DNA of 46,572 nt from an uncultured Chryseobacterium sp. (lineage in GTDB: Bacteria; Bacteroidota; Bacteroidia; Flavobacteriales; Weeksellaceae): positions 1 to 46,572 of the forward strand of contig CAJYWN010000020.1 in the NCBI GenBank assembly GCA_913778275.1. The letters run 5' to 3'. Shown here one piece after another: positions 24,551-35,070 of this stretch (positions within the stretch are counted from its first letter, which is position 1; the number at the start of each line of letters is the position of its first letter). Under the pieces are notes generated by a model. It was not told the DNA's origin. It made no database searches and saw nothing but the letters and a program-made list of their open reading frames with translations. A program made the translations under genes and the position numbers.

Positions 24551-24575
24551 AAAGCCGCTCCAAAAGAACAGCTTT
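24551..24575 (-). terminator. Intrinsic terminator of the di-haem peroxidase gene, strand-specific
   Basis: On the minus strand a 10-bp stem with two G-U wobbles and a 5-nt loop is followed by six T. Read on the plus strand the wobbles become C-A mismatches, so the hairpin works in one direction only. Confidence 0.8.
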
Positions 24576-24591
24576 ATGATCAAATTCAAGA

Positions 24592-25797
24592 TTATTTAAA
24601 GGGATTGCTCCATTTTTTATTGGTGTACACATCACTTCCCGAGAGCGTTTTTAAAAATGCAATCACGGCATCCGTTTCCTGAGCGGCTATATTAAGCTTC
24701 TGCCCAACTCCATTCGGAGTGAGACGCGGATCAAGGTTGGTATTTCCCGCGGCTATACTTATGGTTGCATAATGCCCGATAACCTGCTGCAGTGTTGTAA
24801 AACCTCCGGTGTGCATGAACCTTCCGTTTTCTAATCCGCTGCTGTTGGTAACATTTCTTAAACTCGGCGCTTTTGTATTGGTGATATCGATTCCTGTTCC
24901 GCTGATTTTTCCGATAATCCCGTTATTCCTGGAGTTAGGATTGATATCAAATTCCGGTGCTGCATGACAGGCCGCACATCCAAATCCTCCCCCGGTACGG
25001 TTTCCGGAGCCATCAAATACGGGAGCTGCCAAAAATAAATTCTTACCCTGATTTTCCTGTGCCGTAAAGTTGGCAAAAGGCTGCTGATCATTAGAAGCAG
25101 ACGCTCTTCCCGTATCATATTTAGAATCAAAAGACTGAATACTTCTTATAAACTGTGCCAATGCATTCTGGATTCTGGCTTGTGTTACAGCAGCATCTCC
25201 ATAAACAAACGTGAACATTTCCTGATAATATTTTATATTCTGAAGTTTGGTAATAAGATCCTGCAGCGTGCCATCACCATTGGTACCGCTGAACCCCATT
25301 TCCACATGATCCTGAATGGGAAAAGTGGTCTGCGCTTCCAGAGTTGCCGCTCTTTCATCCCAGAAAAATTTAGCTTCATTGCCGAATCTTGCATTTACAA
25401 GCCTCATGGAATGCCTTCCCGTTGTTCCGTTGACTCCCGGACTGGCAACAGCATTATCCCCGAAAGCCAGCTCCTGTTTGTGACAGCTCGAACAGGAAAT
25501 CGTATTGTCTTTCGAAAGGCTTTTATCATAAAATAAAATTCTTCCTAACGTAGCGCCTTTGTCGGTTATAGAATTGCCTGCGGTATTATCTTTTGTAATA
25601 TAGGCCGGTTTGGTCTGGTTCGCATAATTTTCCAGACTTTTCAAATTAATATTGGAACCGAAAGCAGCAGTAACATTCGGGTATTCGTCCTGTAAAACAG
25701 GAGTTCCTTCATACACATCGCCGCCGGAACAGGAATAAAAAATAGCTGCAATAAAAATTGACAGAATAGTGAGTGATGTTAAATTTTTTTTCATCAT
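24592..25797 (-). CDS. Di-haem cytochrome c peroxidase-like lipoprotein
   Basis: The 401-residue protein has a lipobox ending YSC (Cys23) and two haem c sites: CSSCH (Cys102, Cys105, His106) and CAACH (Cys274, Cys277, His278). The arrangement, with RHSMRLVN and FFWDERA between the haems, is that of the bacterial di-haem peroxidase/MauG (CCP) family. It should reduce hydrogen peroxide, or oxidise a protein cofactor, on the periplasmic side of a membrane. Peroxide defence fits the katG gene 5 kb away but the two are separately transcribed. Confidence 0.9.
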   Translation of the reverse strand: MMKKNLTSLTILSIFIAAIFYSCSGGDVYEGTPVLQDEYPNVTAAFGSNINLKSLENYANQTKPAYITKDNTAGNSITDKGATLGRILFYDKSLSKDNTISCSSCHKQELAFGDNAVASPGVNGTTGRHSMRLVNARFGNEAKFFWDERAATLEAQTTFPIQDHVEMGFSGTNGDGTLQDLITKLQNIKYYQEMFTFVYGDAAVTQARIQNALAQFIRSIQSFDSKYDTGRASASNDQQPFANFTAQENQGKNLFLAAPVFDGSGNRTGGGFGCAACHAAPEFDINPNSRNNGIIGKISGTGIDITNTKAPSLRNVTNSSGLENGRFMHTGGFTTLQQVIGHYATISIAAGNTNLDPRLTPNGVGQKLNIAAQETDAVIAFLKTLSGSDVYTNKKWSNPFK

Positions 25798-25995
25798 TGG
25801 GTTTTATATTTTACTTAATTATCAATATTTTATCCCGATTAAGGATAGCAAAATGTCTGATTATATAGTGTATACATTAGACGATTTATTTTCCCCAGTC
25901 CTTCTGTTTTTATTTATTTTTTTGATTGATTAAAAGTTGATCAGAATTTTGTATGCCACAATAAGAATAGTACATCTGATCCGACAGATAAAATT

Positions 25996-26026
25996 AAAGG
26001 GTGGCTCATTGCTGATACCACCCTTT
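25996..26026 (-). terminator. Intrinsic terminator of upp
   Basis: A 9-bp stem (AAAGGGTGG with CCACCCTTT) encloses a 13-nt loop. It lies 55 nt after the upp stop codon on the minus strand. T runs occur on both sides, better on the plus strand. The rest of the 283-bp gap (25798-26080) holds no gene that I can see. Confidence 0.7.
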
Positions 26027-26080
26027 TTGATATTTAGGTCAGGAATTATTTAGATAGAAATTATCCTGCTGTATTTTAAA

Positions 26081-26734
26081 TTATCTCTGTAGTTTTTCTC
26101 CGTAGCTCAGATCTCCCGCATCACCCAGACCGGGCGTAATATATCCTTTCGAGGTAAGCTGCTCATCAATGGCACCCACCCATATTTTAGCTTCCGGATA
26201 TGCTTTTTTTATGGTTTCAACACCCTGTTTGGAAGCGATTGCTGCTACAATATGAAGCTGGCTGGGTTTTCCATGGGTCAATAGATCCTTGATCGCTTCA
26301 ATAAGGGAAGCTCCTGTCGCCAGCATAGGGTCGCCAACAATCAAAGGTCTTCCTTCAATGTCAGGGCATGTTAGATAATCCTGCTTGATAGAGAAATAAT
26401 CGTTGGCATCGTGTTTTCGGTATGCTGCTACGAACCCACAGTCGGCTTTATCGAAATAATTCAGGATCCCCTGAAACAAAGGAACACCTGCTCTTAAGAT
26501 GGTTGTAATAACCGGCTGAACAGCAATCTCTTTAACTCTGATCTTATCCAGCGGTGTCTGAATTTCAATTTCTTTTTGCTCGAGGCTTTTGCTGATTTCA
26601 AAAGCTGCGATTTCCCCGATTCTTTCCATATTTCTGCGGAACCTCAGCCTGTCGTGCTGAATTGCGACATTCCTGAGTTCGTTTATCCATGAATTGACCA
26701 AAGAAAACTGTTCTGATAATACAACTGTACTCAT
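26081..26734 (-). CDS. upp: Uracil phosphoribosyltransferase
   Basis: The 217-residue protein has the PRPP-binding loop GDPMLATGASLIEAI (about 134-148) and the uracil-binding C-terminal GDAGDLSYG. It makes UMP from uracil and PRPP in pyrimidine salvage. The N-terminus VVLSEQFSLVNSWINEL is typical of the Bacteroidota form. Length is normal. It is transcribed alone, with a terminator on the minus strand. Confidence 0.93.
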   Translation of the reverse strand: MSTVVLSEQFSLVNSWINELRNVAIQHDRLRFRRNMERIGEIAAFEISKSLEQKEIEIQTPLDKIRVKEIAVQPVITTILRAGVPLFQGILNYFDKADCGFVAAYRKHDANDYFSIKQDYLTCPDIEGRPLIVGDPMLATGASLIEAIKDLLTHGKPSQLHIVAAIASKQGVETIKKAYPEAKIWVGAIDEQLTSKGYITPGLGDAGDLSYGEKLQR

Positions 26735-26779
26735 TGTTGTGAAAACTTTTATCTAAAATATGAAATTATTAAGAATAAA

Positions 26780-26805
26780 ATCCCTTTCAGAAAACTGAAA
26801 GGGAT
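26780..26805 (-). terminator. Intrinsic terminator of der
   Basis: An 11-bp perfect stem (ATCCCTTTCAG with CTGAAAGGGAT) and 4-nt loop are followed on the minus strand by TTTATTC. It lies 5 nt after the der stop codon. Confidence 0.88.
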
Positions 26806-26809
26806 GATT

Positions 26810-28120
26810 TTATTTTTGTCTGAAATACACTTCAATAGGAACTCCGGTAAATCCGAATTCTTTTCTCAGCTGGTTTTCAGTAAATCTTTTATAAGGCTCT
26901 TTTACGTACTGCGGCAGGTTGCAGAAGAATACAAACTGTGGTGACGGCGTAGGAAGCTGTACACAGTATTTGATCTTGATGTATTTTCCTTTGTTGGCCG
27001 GCGGAGGGGTTCCTTCAAAAATCGGAAGCATTACTTCGTTCAATTTTGAAGTTTTGATCTTTTTCTTACGGTCTTCATATACCTGCATAGCCACTTCAAC
27101 CGCTTTTAGAATTCTCTGCTTGGTTAATGCTGAGATAAACAGAATCGGGATATCCTGGAACTGCCCGATCTTATCCTTAATCTGTTTTTCAAAATCACGC
27201 ATGGTGTTGGTCTGCTTATCTTCAATAAGATCCCACTTATTCACCAAAATTACGATTCCTTTTCTGTTTTTCTGCGCAAGGCTGAAGATGTTCATATCCT
27301 GTGATTCCCATCCCTGGGTAGCATCTACCATAATGATCACCACATCGGAAAATTCTATGGAACGGATAGAGCGCATTACGGAATAGAATTCCAGGTCTTC
27401 ATTTACCTTTGATTTTTTACGCATTCCTGCAGTATCAACCAGTACAAATTCATGCCCGAACTTATTATAAAGGGTCTGAATACTGTCCCTTGTGGTTCCT
27501 GCAATATCGGTAACGATATTTCTTTCGACATCCAATAAAGCATTAGTGAGAGTGGATTTTCCTACATTCGGACGTCCGGCTATGGTAATTTTCGGCAGCC
27601 CTTCAAAAGGATCTTTGTATTCTGTAGTCGGGAAATCTTTTACAATATCATCGAGCAAATCCCCTGTTCCGGATCCTGTTGCAGAAGATAAGGTATAATA
27701 TTTATCGATTCCGAGCTGATAAAATTCCGTTGCGGGAAGTTCTTCTTTTGCAGAATCTACTTTATTGATGACAATATAGATTGGCTTGTTTGATCTTCTT
27801 AACAACCTGTAAATTTCATAATCTGTATCGGTAAGCCCTTCTTCTACATTCATCATGAAAATAATAGAAGTAGCTTCATCTACGGCGAGCTGTACCTGCT
27901 TGCGGATCTCTTCTTCAAAGATGTCATCTGTTCCCACATCGTATCCGCCGGTATCAATTACGGTAAAGTCTACCCCATTCCAGTCGGATTTTCCGTAATG
28001 ACGGTCTCTGGTTACCCCTGCAGTAGAATCTACAATGGCCTCTCTTCTTTCCAGTAAACGATTAAATAAAGTGGATTTTCCTACGTTGGGACGCCCAACG
28101 ATTGCGACTATATTCGACAT
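26810..28120 (-). CDS. der: Ribosome-assembly GTPase Der (EngA)
   Basis: The 436-residue protein has two GTPase domains in tandem. G1 motifs GRPNVGKST occur at 8-16 and about 182, with DTGG, NKVD and DTAG, NKWD as the partner motifs, followed by a KH-like C-terminal domain. Der promotes assembly of the 50S subunit. The double GTPase layout is unique to this family, so the name is secure. Its -7 box is at 28202-28209, leaving a leader of about 75-80 nt with a stable hairpin (28167-28192). Confidence 0.95.
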   Translation of the reverse strand: MSNIVAIVGRPNVGKSTLFNRLLERREAIVDSTAGVTRDRHYGKSDWNGVDFTVIDTGGYDVGTDDIFEEEIRKQVQLAVDEATSIIFMMNVEEGLTDTDYEIYRLLRRSNKPIYIVINKVDSAKEELPATEFYQLGIDKYYTLSSATGSGTGDLLDDIVKDFPTTEYKDPFEGLPKITIAGRPNVGKSTLTNALLDVERNIVTDIAGTTRDSIQTLYNKFGHEFVLVDTAGMRKKSKVNEDLEFYSVMRSIRSIEFSDVVIIMVDATQGWESQDMNIFSLAQKNRKGIVILVNKWDLIEDKQTNTMRDFEKQIKDKIGQFQDIPILFISALTKQRILKAVEVAMQVYEDRKKKIKTSKLNEVMLPIFEGTPPPANKGKYIKIKYCVQLPTPSPQFVFFCNLPQYVKEPYKRFTENQLRKEFGFTGVPIEVYFRQK

Positions 28121-28166
28121 AAAAAATGTTTAATAATCCTAAGGCAAGCTCAGGATGAGTTATTAA

Positions 28167-28192
28167 TGGGTCTCTCCAACTTTTGGAGCCCA
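28167..28192 (-). promoter_or_regulatory. Hairpin in the der leader
   Basis: The sequence TGGG-tct-CTCCAA-ctt-TTGGAG-CCCA folds into a 10-bp hairpin with a 3-nt bulge. In der mRNA it lies just after the predicted start. On the plus strand it is followed by seven T and could act as a terminator, but no plus-strand gene precedes it. The 28143-28159 stretch (CAAGCTCAGGATGA) resembles the REP core. Confidence 0.4.
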
Positions 28193-28201
28193 ATTTTTTT
28201 G

Positions 28202-28209
28202 CAAAGATA
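28202..28209 (-). promoter_or_regulatory. -7 promoter box of der
   Basis: The minus strand reads TATCTTTG, an exact TAnnTTTG match, about 81 nt before the der ATG. Confidence 0.6.
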
Positions 28210-28368
28210 CGGTTTTTATTTAATTGAAGTTTACTGCCGCTGCATTCATCCCTATTTTAAGAAAAATAATTCTTTGAATATCAGGAAAAAACCGTTTATC
28301 ATACACAAATATCATTATTTCATTTTTATTTTTAAAATAATTTATATAATTTCGCGACATAGAAATAC

Positions 28369-28439
28369 AGACCCATGGTGTAGCGGTAACACTACTGATT
28401 TTGGTTCAGTCATCTGGGGTTCGAATCCCTGTGGGTCTA
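28369..28439 (+). tRNA. tRNA-Gln(TTG)
   Basis: The cloverleaf is complete: acceptor AGACCCA/TGGGTCT, D stem GTGT/ACAC, anticodon stem ACTGA/TCAGT with loop TTTTGGT (anticodon TTG), T arm with GGTTCGAATCC, and discriminator A. The 3' CCA is not encoded, as usual in this phylum. A near-consensus -7 (TATAATTTCG) is upstream. A terminator follows directly. Confidence 0.96.
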
Positions 28440-28440
28440 C

Positions 28441-28478
28441 AAAAAGCCTTGAAAATCACTTTATTTTCAAGGCTTTTT
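28441..28478. terminator. Terminator of tRNA-Gln, bidirectional
   Basis: A 16-bp perfect stem (AAAAAGCCTTGAAAAT with its complement) encloses a 6-nt loop and ends in a T run on the plus strand. It can also serve the surface-protein gene on the minus strand, whose stop is about 100 nt away. Confidence 0.9.
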
Positions 28479-28574
28479 ATTGTATATAATTTTGATTCTA
28501 ATTTGATATTGAAAATTCCGCGTGTAGAAACTGCTGCTATGCAGTTATATCTATTATTACAACAAAATCTTAAT

Positions 28575-29168
28575 TTAATACCTTGAAATCACCACCCACG
28601 CAGAACCATTGCTTTGCACTACAATGCCTCTTCCCAAATCACTGTTATTAAGTCCGTAATTGGTAAAGTTACCTCCATTGATTCTGAAAGTTCCGCTTAT
28701 GGTAATAGCACCTGTTGTATCATTAATGAGATTATAAATCCTTCCTGTATTTGCTGCATTAGGAACAGGGAGCGCTATATTTCCTGTAACAAGAATGGTA
28801 AAATCATCCGCCGCAACCGTACCTGTGCCTAATGTTCTTATTTTACGGTCATCAGAAGAAATAAGCTTCACCCAGCGGCTTCCGTTAAAGAAATAGTAAC
28901 CTGGGGTAGTTACACCCGTCGTCTGCCCTGTTGGAGTAGAATCTGCTGAAGTTACATACACCAGGGCTCCTGTCTGAAGGCCAGAATACGTTTTTGCCCT
29001 AAGCTGGTCACCGGTAATATTGGGAGCAATAATACCATCCATAGAACCTGGTGTTGCCGGCTTTCCTACTACGTCAAGCGTTGCATTCGGGGTATTTGTA
29101 TTAATTCCAACCTGTGCGTAATTTAGAATTCCGAAAAAAAAGAAAACGGGGAATAATTTTTTAATCAT
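28575..29168 (-). CDS. Exported 'VGINTxxP' surface protein
   Basis: The 197-residue protein has a signal peptide (about 1-18, ending YAQ). It then has the segment QVGINTNTPNATLDVVGKP, a head motif seen in many Bacteroidota cell-surface and tail-fibre-like proteins. The rest is Gly/Thr/Asn-rich beta sequence (for example GYYFFNGSRWVKL, then IYNLINDTTGAITISGTF). Likely role: adhesin-like or exposed surface protein; this is inferred from composition. There is no sorting (Por) domain. Confidence 0.7.
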   Translation of the reverse strand: MIKKLFPVFFFFGILNYAQVGINTNTPNATLDVVGKPATPGSMDGIIAPNITGDQLRAKTYSGLQTGALVYVTSADSTPTGQTTGVTTPGYYFFNGSRWVKLISSDDRKIRTLGTGTVAADDFTILVTGNIALPVPNAANTGRIYNLINDTTGAITISGTFRINGGNFTNYGLNNSDLGRGIVVQSNGSAWVVISRY

Positions 29169-29202
29169 ATCATCTAATTTTCACTAAAAATAGAAAAAAT
29201 AC

Positions 29203-29232
29203 AAAAGACAGTCAAAAAATTAACTGTCTTTT
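29203..29232 (-). terminator. Intrinsic terminator of katG
   Basis: A 10-bp stem (AAAAGACAGT with ACTGTCTTTT) and 10-nt loop lie 22 nt after the katG stop codon, with a following T run on the minus strand. Confidence 0.8.
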
Positions 29233-29254
29233 TATAAATTTTTAATTATGTTAA

Positions 29255-31540
<2,286 letters not shown>

Positions 31541-31575
31541 TTAATTTTATGTTGATTTATTAATTATCTATTTCA

Positions 31576-31606
31576 CAAACTTACATAAGTTTTATAATAA
31601 ATATAA
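31576..31606 (-). promoter_or_regulatory. katG promoter with overlapping candidate operators
   Basis: The -7 box TAAGTTTG (minus strand, 31576-31583) overlaps the perfect 16-bp palindrome AAACTTACATAAGTTT (31577-31592). Adjacent, TTATAATAAATATAA (31592-31606) differs by one base from the Bacillus PerR box TTATAATnATTATAA. The region is very AT-rich, so the second match could be chance. The rest of the 315-bp gap (31535-31849) has no gene. Confidence 0.45.
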
Positions 31607-31849
31607 TCTATTAAAAATATTTTTATAATAGTTAAAAGCAATTGAAAGCTATAAACGGTTATGATTGGTTATTTGTTAAATTTAAGAATTATTAAGTATA
31701 TAAATTTTATATTGCATTCAAATTCAGTACAGATCACGCCAGACAACGGTTTCATATAATTTGATTTCCCTATTTCAGCATATTACCTGATATGATCACA
31801 ATCATAAATCAAATTTTACTACATTTATGTAATTATTAAACATCGAAAC

Positions 31850-32311
31850 ATGAAAAAAGTTTTAACTGTTATTCTCGTAGCATTCATTATCATTCAGTTT
31901 TTTCCTATTGACAAAACCAATCCTGCACCTACTCCCGGAATGGATTTTTTAAAAATAAAGAATACACCGCCTGAAATTGCCCAACTGATAAAGGTTTCCT
32001 GTTACGATTGCCATTCGAACGAAACGCATTATCCATGGTATTCTAATATAGCACCAGCTTCCTGGATATTGAAAAATCATATTGATGAAGGAAGAAAAGA
32101 ACTTAATTTTTCTACTTTCGCAATGTATGAGCAAAAGGATCAGGCACATAAATTGCAGGAATGTATTGAAATGGTTGAAAGCAAAGAAATGCCACTTGAT
32201 TCTTATTTTTTAGGACATCAAAATGCAAAACTAAGTGATGAACAGAGAAAGATTCTGATAGATTATTTTAAAAGAGAGAAAACAGAAACGGAGCGAAAAA
32301 TGCTTTATTAA
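31850..32311 (+). CDS. Haem-binding domain protein, membrane-anchored
   Basis: The 153-residue protein has an N-terminal anchor (about 5-20) and one haem c site CYDCH (Cys51, Cys54, His55) followed by WYSN, fitting the haem-binding domain PF14376 family. It should sit on the outside of the inner membrane. It is followed 11 nt later by a DCC oxidoreductase gene, so both are likely co-transcribed. The function (electron transfer or sensing) is unknown. Confidence 0.85.
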   Translation: MKKVLTVILVAFIIIQFFPIDKTNPAPTPGMDFLKIKNTPPEIAQLIKVSCYDCHSNETHYPWYSNIAPASWILKNHIDEGRKELNFSTFAMYEQKDQAHKLQECIEMVESKEMPLDSYFLGHQNAKLSDEQRKILIDYFKREKTETERKMLY

Positions 32312-32322
32312 TCTTAAACATC

Positions 32323-32736
32323 ATGGAAGAAAATTTGCAAAACAGACACATTGTATTTTTCGACGGCGATTGCGGCGTATGCAATTTCTGGGTGCAGTGG
32401 ATTCTTGAGAGAGACAAAAAAGACCAGTTCATGTTTGCTTCCCTACAATCTGAATTTGGCCAGAAATTCTTATCTGAAAGAGGGCTCAACACCAAAGTTT
32501 TTAACACGATGTATCTCTGGAGACCCGGCCAATACTATCTTGAAAAATCCAAAGCGGTTTTAAAAATTGCCAATTTGCTGGGAGGCATTTATAAGCTTTC
32601 GTTTTTAGGAAAGATCGTTCCTTCTTTTTTAAGCGATAAGCTTTATGATATTGTTTCGAAAAACAGAATGAAGCTTGCCAACCAGAAATGTTACCTGCCA
32701 ACTCCACATCAGCGGGCAAAATTTATTCAGGTTTAA
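32323..32736 (+). CDS. DCC family thiol-disulfide oxidoreductase
   Basis: The 137-residue protein has the FFDGDCGVCNFW signature of DCC (DUF393) proteins: the acid pair DGDC and a CxxC with Cys17 and Cys20 in a thioredoxin-like fold. It is likely a thiol/disulfide exchange protein. The gene follows the haem-binding protein at 11 nt. Haem attachment needs reduced thiols, which would link the two genes, but that is an inference. Confidence 0.85.
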   Translation: MEENLQNRHIVFFDGDCGVCNFWVQWILERDKKDQFMFASLQSEFGQKFLSERGLNTKVFNTMYLWRPGQYYLEKSKAVLKIANLLGGIYKLSFLGKIVPSFLSDKLYDIVSKNRMKLANQKCYLPTPHQRAKFIQV

Positions 32737-32744
32737 ATGATATT

Positions 32745-32772
32745 AAAGACTGCTTCAAAGGAAACAGTCTTT
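32745..32772. terminator. Terminator between DCC and alpha-amylase genes
   Basis: A 12-bp stem with one wobble on the minus strand (a C-A mismatch on the plus strand) has a 4-nt loop. It lies between convergent genes and works better for the amylase gene, which ends at 32784. Confidence 0.75.
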
Positions 32773-32783
32773 ATTTTAACCAT

Positions 32784-34214
32784 CTACTGATTCAAAGACC
32801 ATATAGAATACGAATTCGGCGCACACTGGATTTTCACCCATTTATCAGATTGTGTCGTTGGATACCAGCCTGAACTGCCGGTAAAATCTTTAATCTGCTG
32901 GCTTGTCCAGTTGGTTTGAATCCATCGTTCCTGCCAGCTTGAAGAATTATTGATATACACTACCAGTCCCGGATTTCCGTTATATCCGTTTCTTCTTGCA
33001 ATATACTCATCGTTGTCGGTATAAAGGATGGAAGTTGTTCCCGTCGCTTTATTATTGTGGATCCAGATGAGATTGTTTAATCTTTCTTTGTTCAGCCATT
33101 CTTCATAATCCCTGTAAAAGATTGTAGGATATCCTTCATGTGTCAAAATATAAGCATAGGCCAGCATTTTATTGTAGATAATATCCGTGTCATGATTAGC
33201 AACGAAAGTAACCGCTTTAAAAGGATTTCGCTTCCACATCATATCGTCATTCAAAACATTTAAGTTGCCGTTATCAAATGCTTCATCCATTTTGTAATAA
33301 GCCGCAAAATCAAACACCGAACTATTGGCATTATTGGCCCACAATTCCAGCGTATTGACGTTAGAGTCCCAAAGCTCACCAACGGAAAAGCCGCCGACGT
33401 TAGCATTCCAGCTGTTCACCACCCAAGGTCCGAAACCTTTCACGTAATCGAATCTCCAGCCATCGAATTTCATAACGTTTTTATAATATTTTCCTACAGA
33501 ATCATCCCTTCCCCAAAGCCAGTCCTGCACATACGGATTGGCGTGGCATAAATCAGGAAAGCCCCCAAAAGAACCTTCATCATTATTTCCGTAAGAATTT
33601 TTATAAAAATCATTGTAATTTCTTGGAAATTTTCCTGACGCAACACCTGAAAAATTTGTCCAGGTATTTGAGCCTACATACGGATTGTATTCGCTTTGCC
33701 CACCACTATTATGGTTGATCACAATATCGGCGTACACCTGCATATTTTCTGTATGAGCTTTTGTGATCAATGCTTCCAGTTCTGCGCGTGATCCGAAACG
33801 CGTTTCAATGCTTCCGTTTTGATTGTAATTTCCGAAATCATAATAATCAGTAGGATCATATCCCATTGAATATGCTCCGTTCTGTGCCTTCGAAGCGGGT
33901 GGCAGCCATACGGCACCAATTCCTGCGTTTGACCAGTCGGCCAGTTTTCCCTTCACGGTATTCCACCAGTTTCCACCATCGGGCACATCCCAATAAAACC
34001 CCTGCATCAAAACACTTCCTCCGGGACCGGCAACAAATTTTGCATGTGAAGATGTTCCGGTACTGAAAGGACGTCCGTCGTGATGGGTAACGTCTACTGT
34101 TTTGCTATGAACTTCTTTCTGTTGGGAAGTGTCATCCATAATCATATCGTTTTCCCGGCATGCGTTGGTGAAACCTAAAGCCAGCAATACAAGTAAAAAG
34201 CGTGTTTTTTTCAT
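32784..34214 (-). CDS. GH13 alpha-amylase lipoprotein
   Basis: The 476-residue protein has a lipobox ending TNAC (Cys19) and the four GH13 regions: DIVINH (His168), GWRFDYVKG (nucleophile Asp256), VGELWDS (acid/base Glu280) and FVANHDTD (Asp342). It hydrolyses alpha-1,4-glucans. Membrane anchoring by a lipid at the outer membrane is expected. The region before the catalytic domain (about 20-65) is Ser/Thr/His-rich and disordered-looking. No sus-type genes are adjacent, so it is a solitary enzyme. Confidence 0.94.
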   Translation of the reverse strand: MKKTRFLLVLLALGFTNACRENDMIMDDTSQQKEVHSKTVDVTHHDGRPFSTGTSSHAKFVAGPGGSVLMQGFYWDVPDGGNWWNTVKGKLADWSNAGIGAVWLPPASKAQNGAYSMGYDPTDYYDFGNYNQNGSIETRFGSRAELEALITKAHTENMQVYADIVINHNSGGQSEYNPYVGSNTWTNFSGVASGKFPRNYNDFYKNSYGNNDEGSFGGFPDLCHANPYVQDWLWGRDDSVGKYYKNVMKFDGWRFDYVKGFGPWVVNSWNANVGGFSVGELWDSNVNTLELWANNANSSVFDFAAYYKMDEAFDNGNLNVLNDDMMWKRNPFKAVTFVANHDTDIIYNKMLAYAYILTHEGYPTIFYRDYEEWLNKERLNNLIWIHNNKATGTTSILYTDNDEYIARRNGYNGNPGLVVYINNSSSWQERWIQTNWTSQQIKDFTGSSGWYPTTQSDKWVKIQCAPNSYSIWSLNQ

Positions 34215-34388
34215 ATCTTATTTTTTGATTATTAAAGCATTAACTAAATTACACTTTTATTAAAATAATTTCAAATGATTGTGAAATATTTTTTACATTT
34301 CCTATAAAACTTTATTAAAATTCTATTTGAAACATCATTAAAAAATCATAAACTTTAAAGATTTTCGTACAAATTTTCTATTAATCCA

Positions 34389-34396
34389 TATATTTG
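34389..34396 (+). promoter_or_regulatory. -7 promoter box abutting the DUF4290 start codon
   Basis: The octamer TATATTTG is an exact TAnnTTTG match with six bases before the ATG at 34403. The predicted mRNA is leaderless or has a leader of one or two bases. Confidence 0.55.
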
Positions 34397-34402
34397 CATA
34401 CT

Positions 34403-35068
34403 ATGGAATATAACACCCAAAAAAACAAGCTTCATCTGCCGGAATATGGCAGAATTATACAACAGTTGGTTGAACGCTGCAAAGAGCTTCCTTCAAAAGA
34501 AGAGAGAAGCGAGATGGCAATGGGCATCATTGATTTTATGGGTCAGAGAAACCCGCAGCTTCGCGATGAAGAAAATTATAAGCATAAACTTTGGGATCAT
34601 CTTTTCATTCTTGCCGACTACGATCTTGACGTAGATTCACCATATCCTTTTCCAACCAGAGAGCAGTTGGCAGAGCCACCTAAAAGAATGGAATACCCTA
34701 AGCTTCAGGGAGATTTCAAATTCTACGGAAAAAGTATTCTTCAACTAATAGAAAAAGCAATCGAACTGGAACAGGGAGATGAAAAAGAGGCCCTTATTGA
34801 AGTGATTGCCAATAATATGAAGAAATCTTACAACGTATATAATAAAGAACACGTTACCGACGATGTTATCTTCCGTCATCTGAAAGAACTTTCGGAAAAC
34901 AGACTGGATCTTACAGGAATAGATACGCTGGAAAAAAGTAAAATCTATTATACCAGCAATAACAACAACCGTAACAATAATAACAGAAACCAGTCTAACA
35001 ACAGAAACCAATCCAACAACAAAAGGAGACACAACAATAACAACAACAATCATAAAAACAGAAAGTAG
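34403..35068 (+). CDS. DUF4290 family protein
   Basis: The 221-residue protein (ATG 34403; a TTG three codons earlier lies inside the promoter box and is not the likely start) matches DUF4290 by its opening MEYNTQKNKLHLPEYGRII and by YDLDVDSPYPFP. The last 35 or so residues are almost all Asn, Arg, Lys, Ser and Gln, a disordered basic tail. Its stop codon is 2 nt before murA, so the two are co-transcribed and may be translationally coupled. DUF4290 beside murA is a common Bacteroidota arrangement. Function unknown. Confidence 0.9.
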   Translation: MEYNTQKNKLHLPEYGRIIQQLVERCKELPSKEERSEMAMGIIDFMGQRNPQLRDEENYKHKLWDHLFILADYDLDVDSPYPFPTREQLAEPPKRMEYPKLQGDFKFYGKSILQLIEKAIELEQGDEKEALIEVIANNMKKSYNVYNKEHVTDDVIFRHLKELSENRLDLTGIDTLEKSKIYYTSNNNNRNNNNRNQSNNRNQSNNKRRHNNNNNNHKNRK

Positions 35069-35070
35069 AC

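Noticed and set aside
26081..26734. PyrR-type regulator instead of upp
   Set aside because: Length, GDAGDLSYG end and PRPP loop fit uracil phosphoribosyltransferase.
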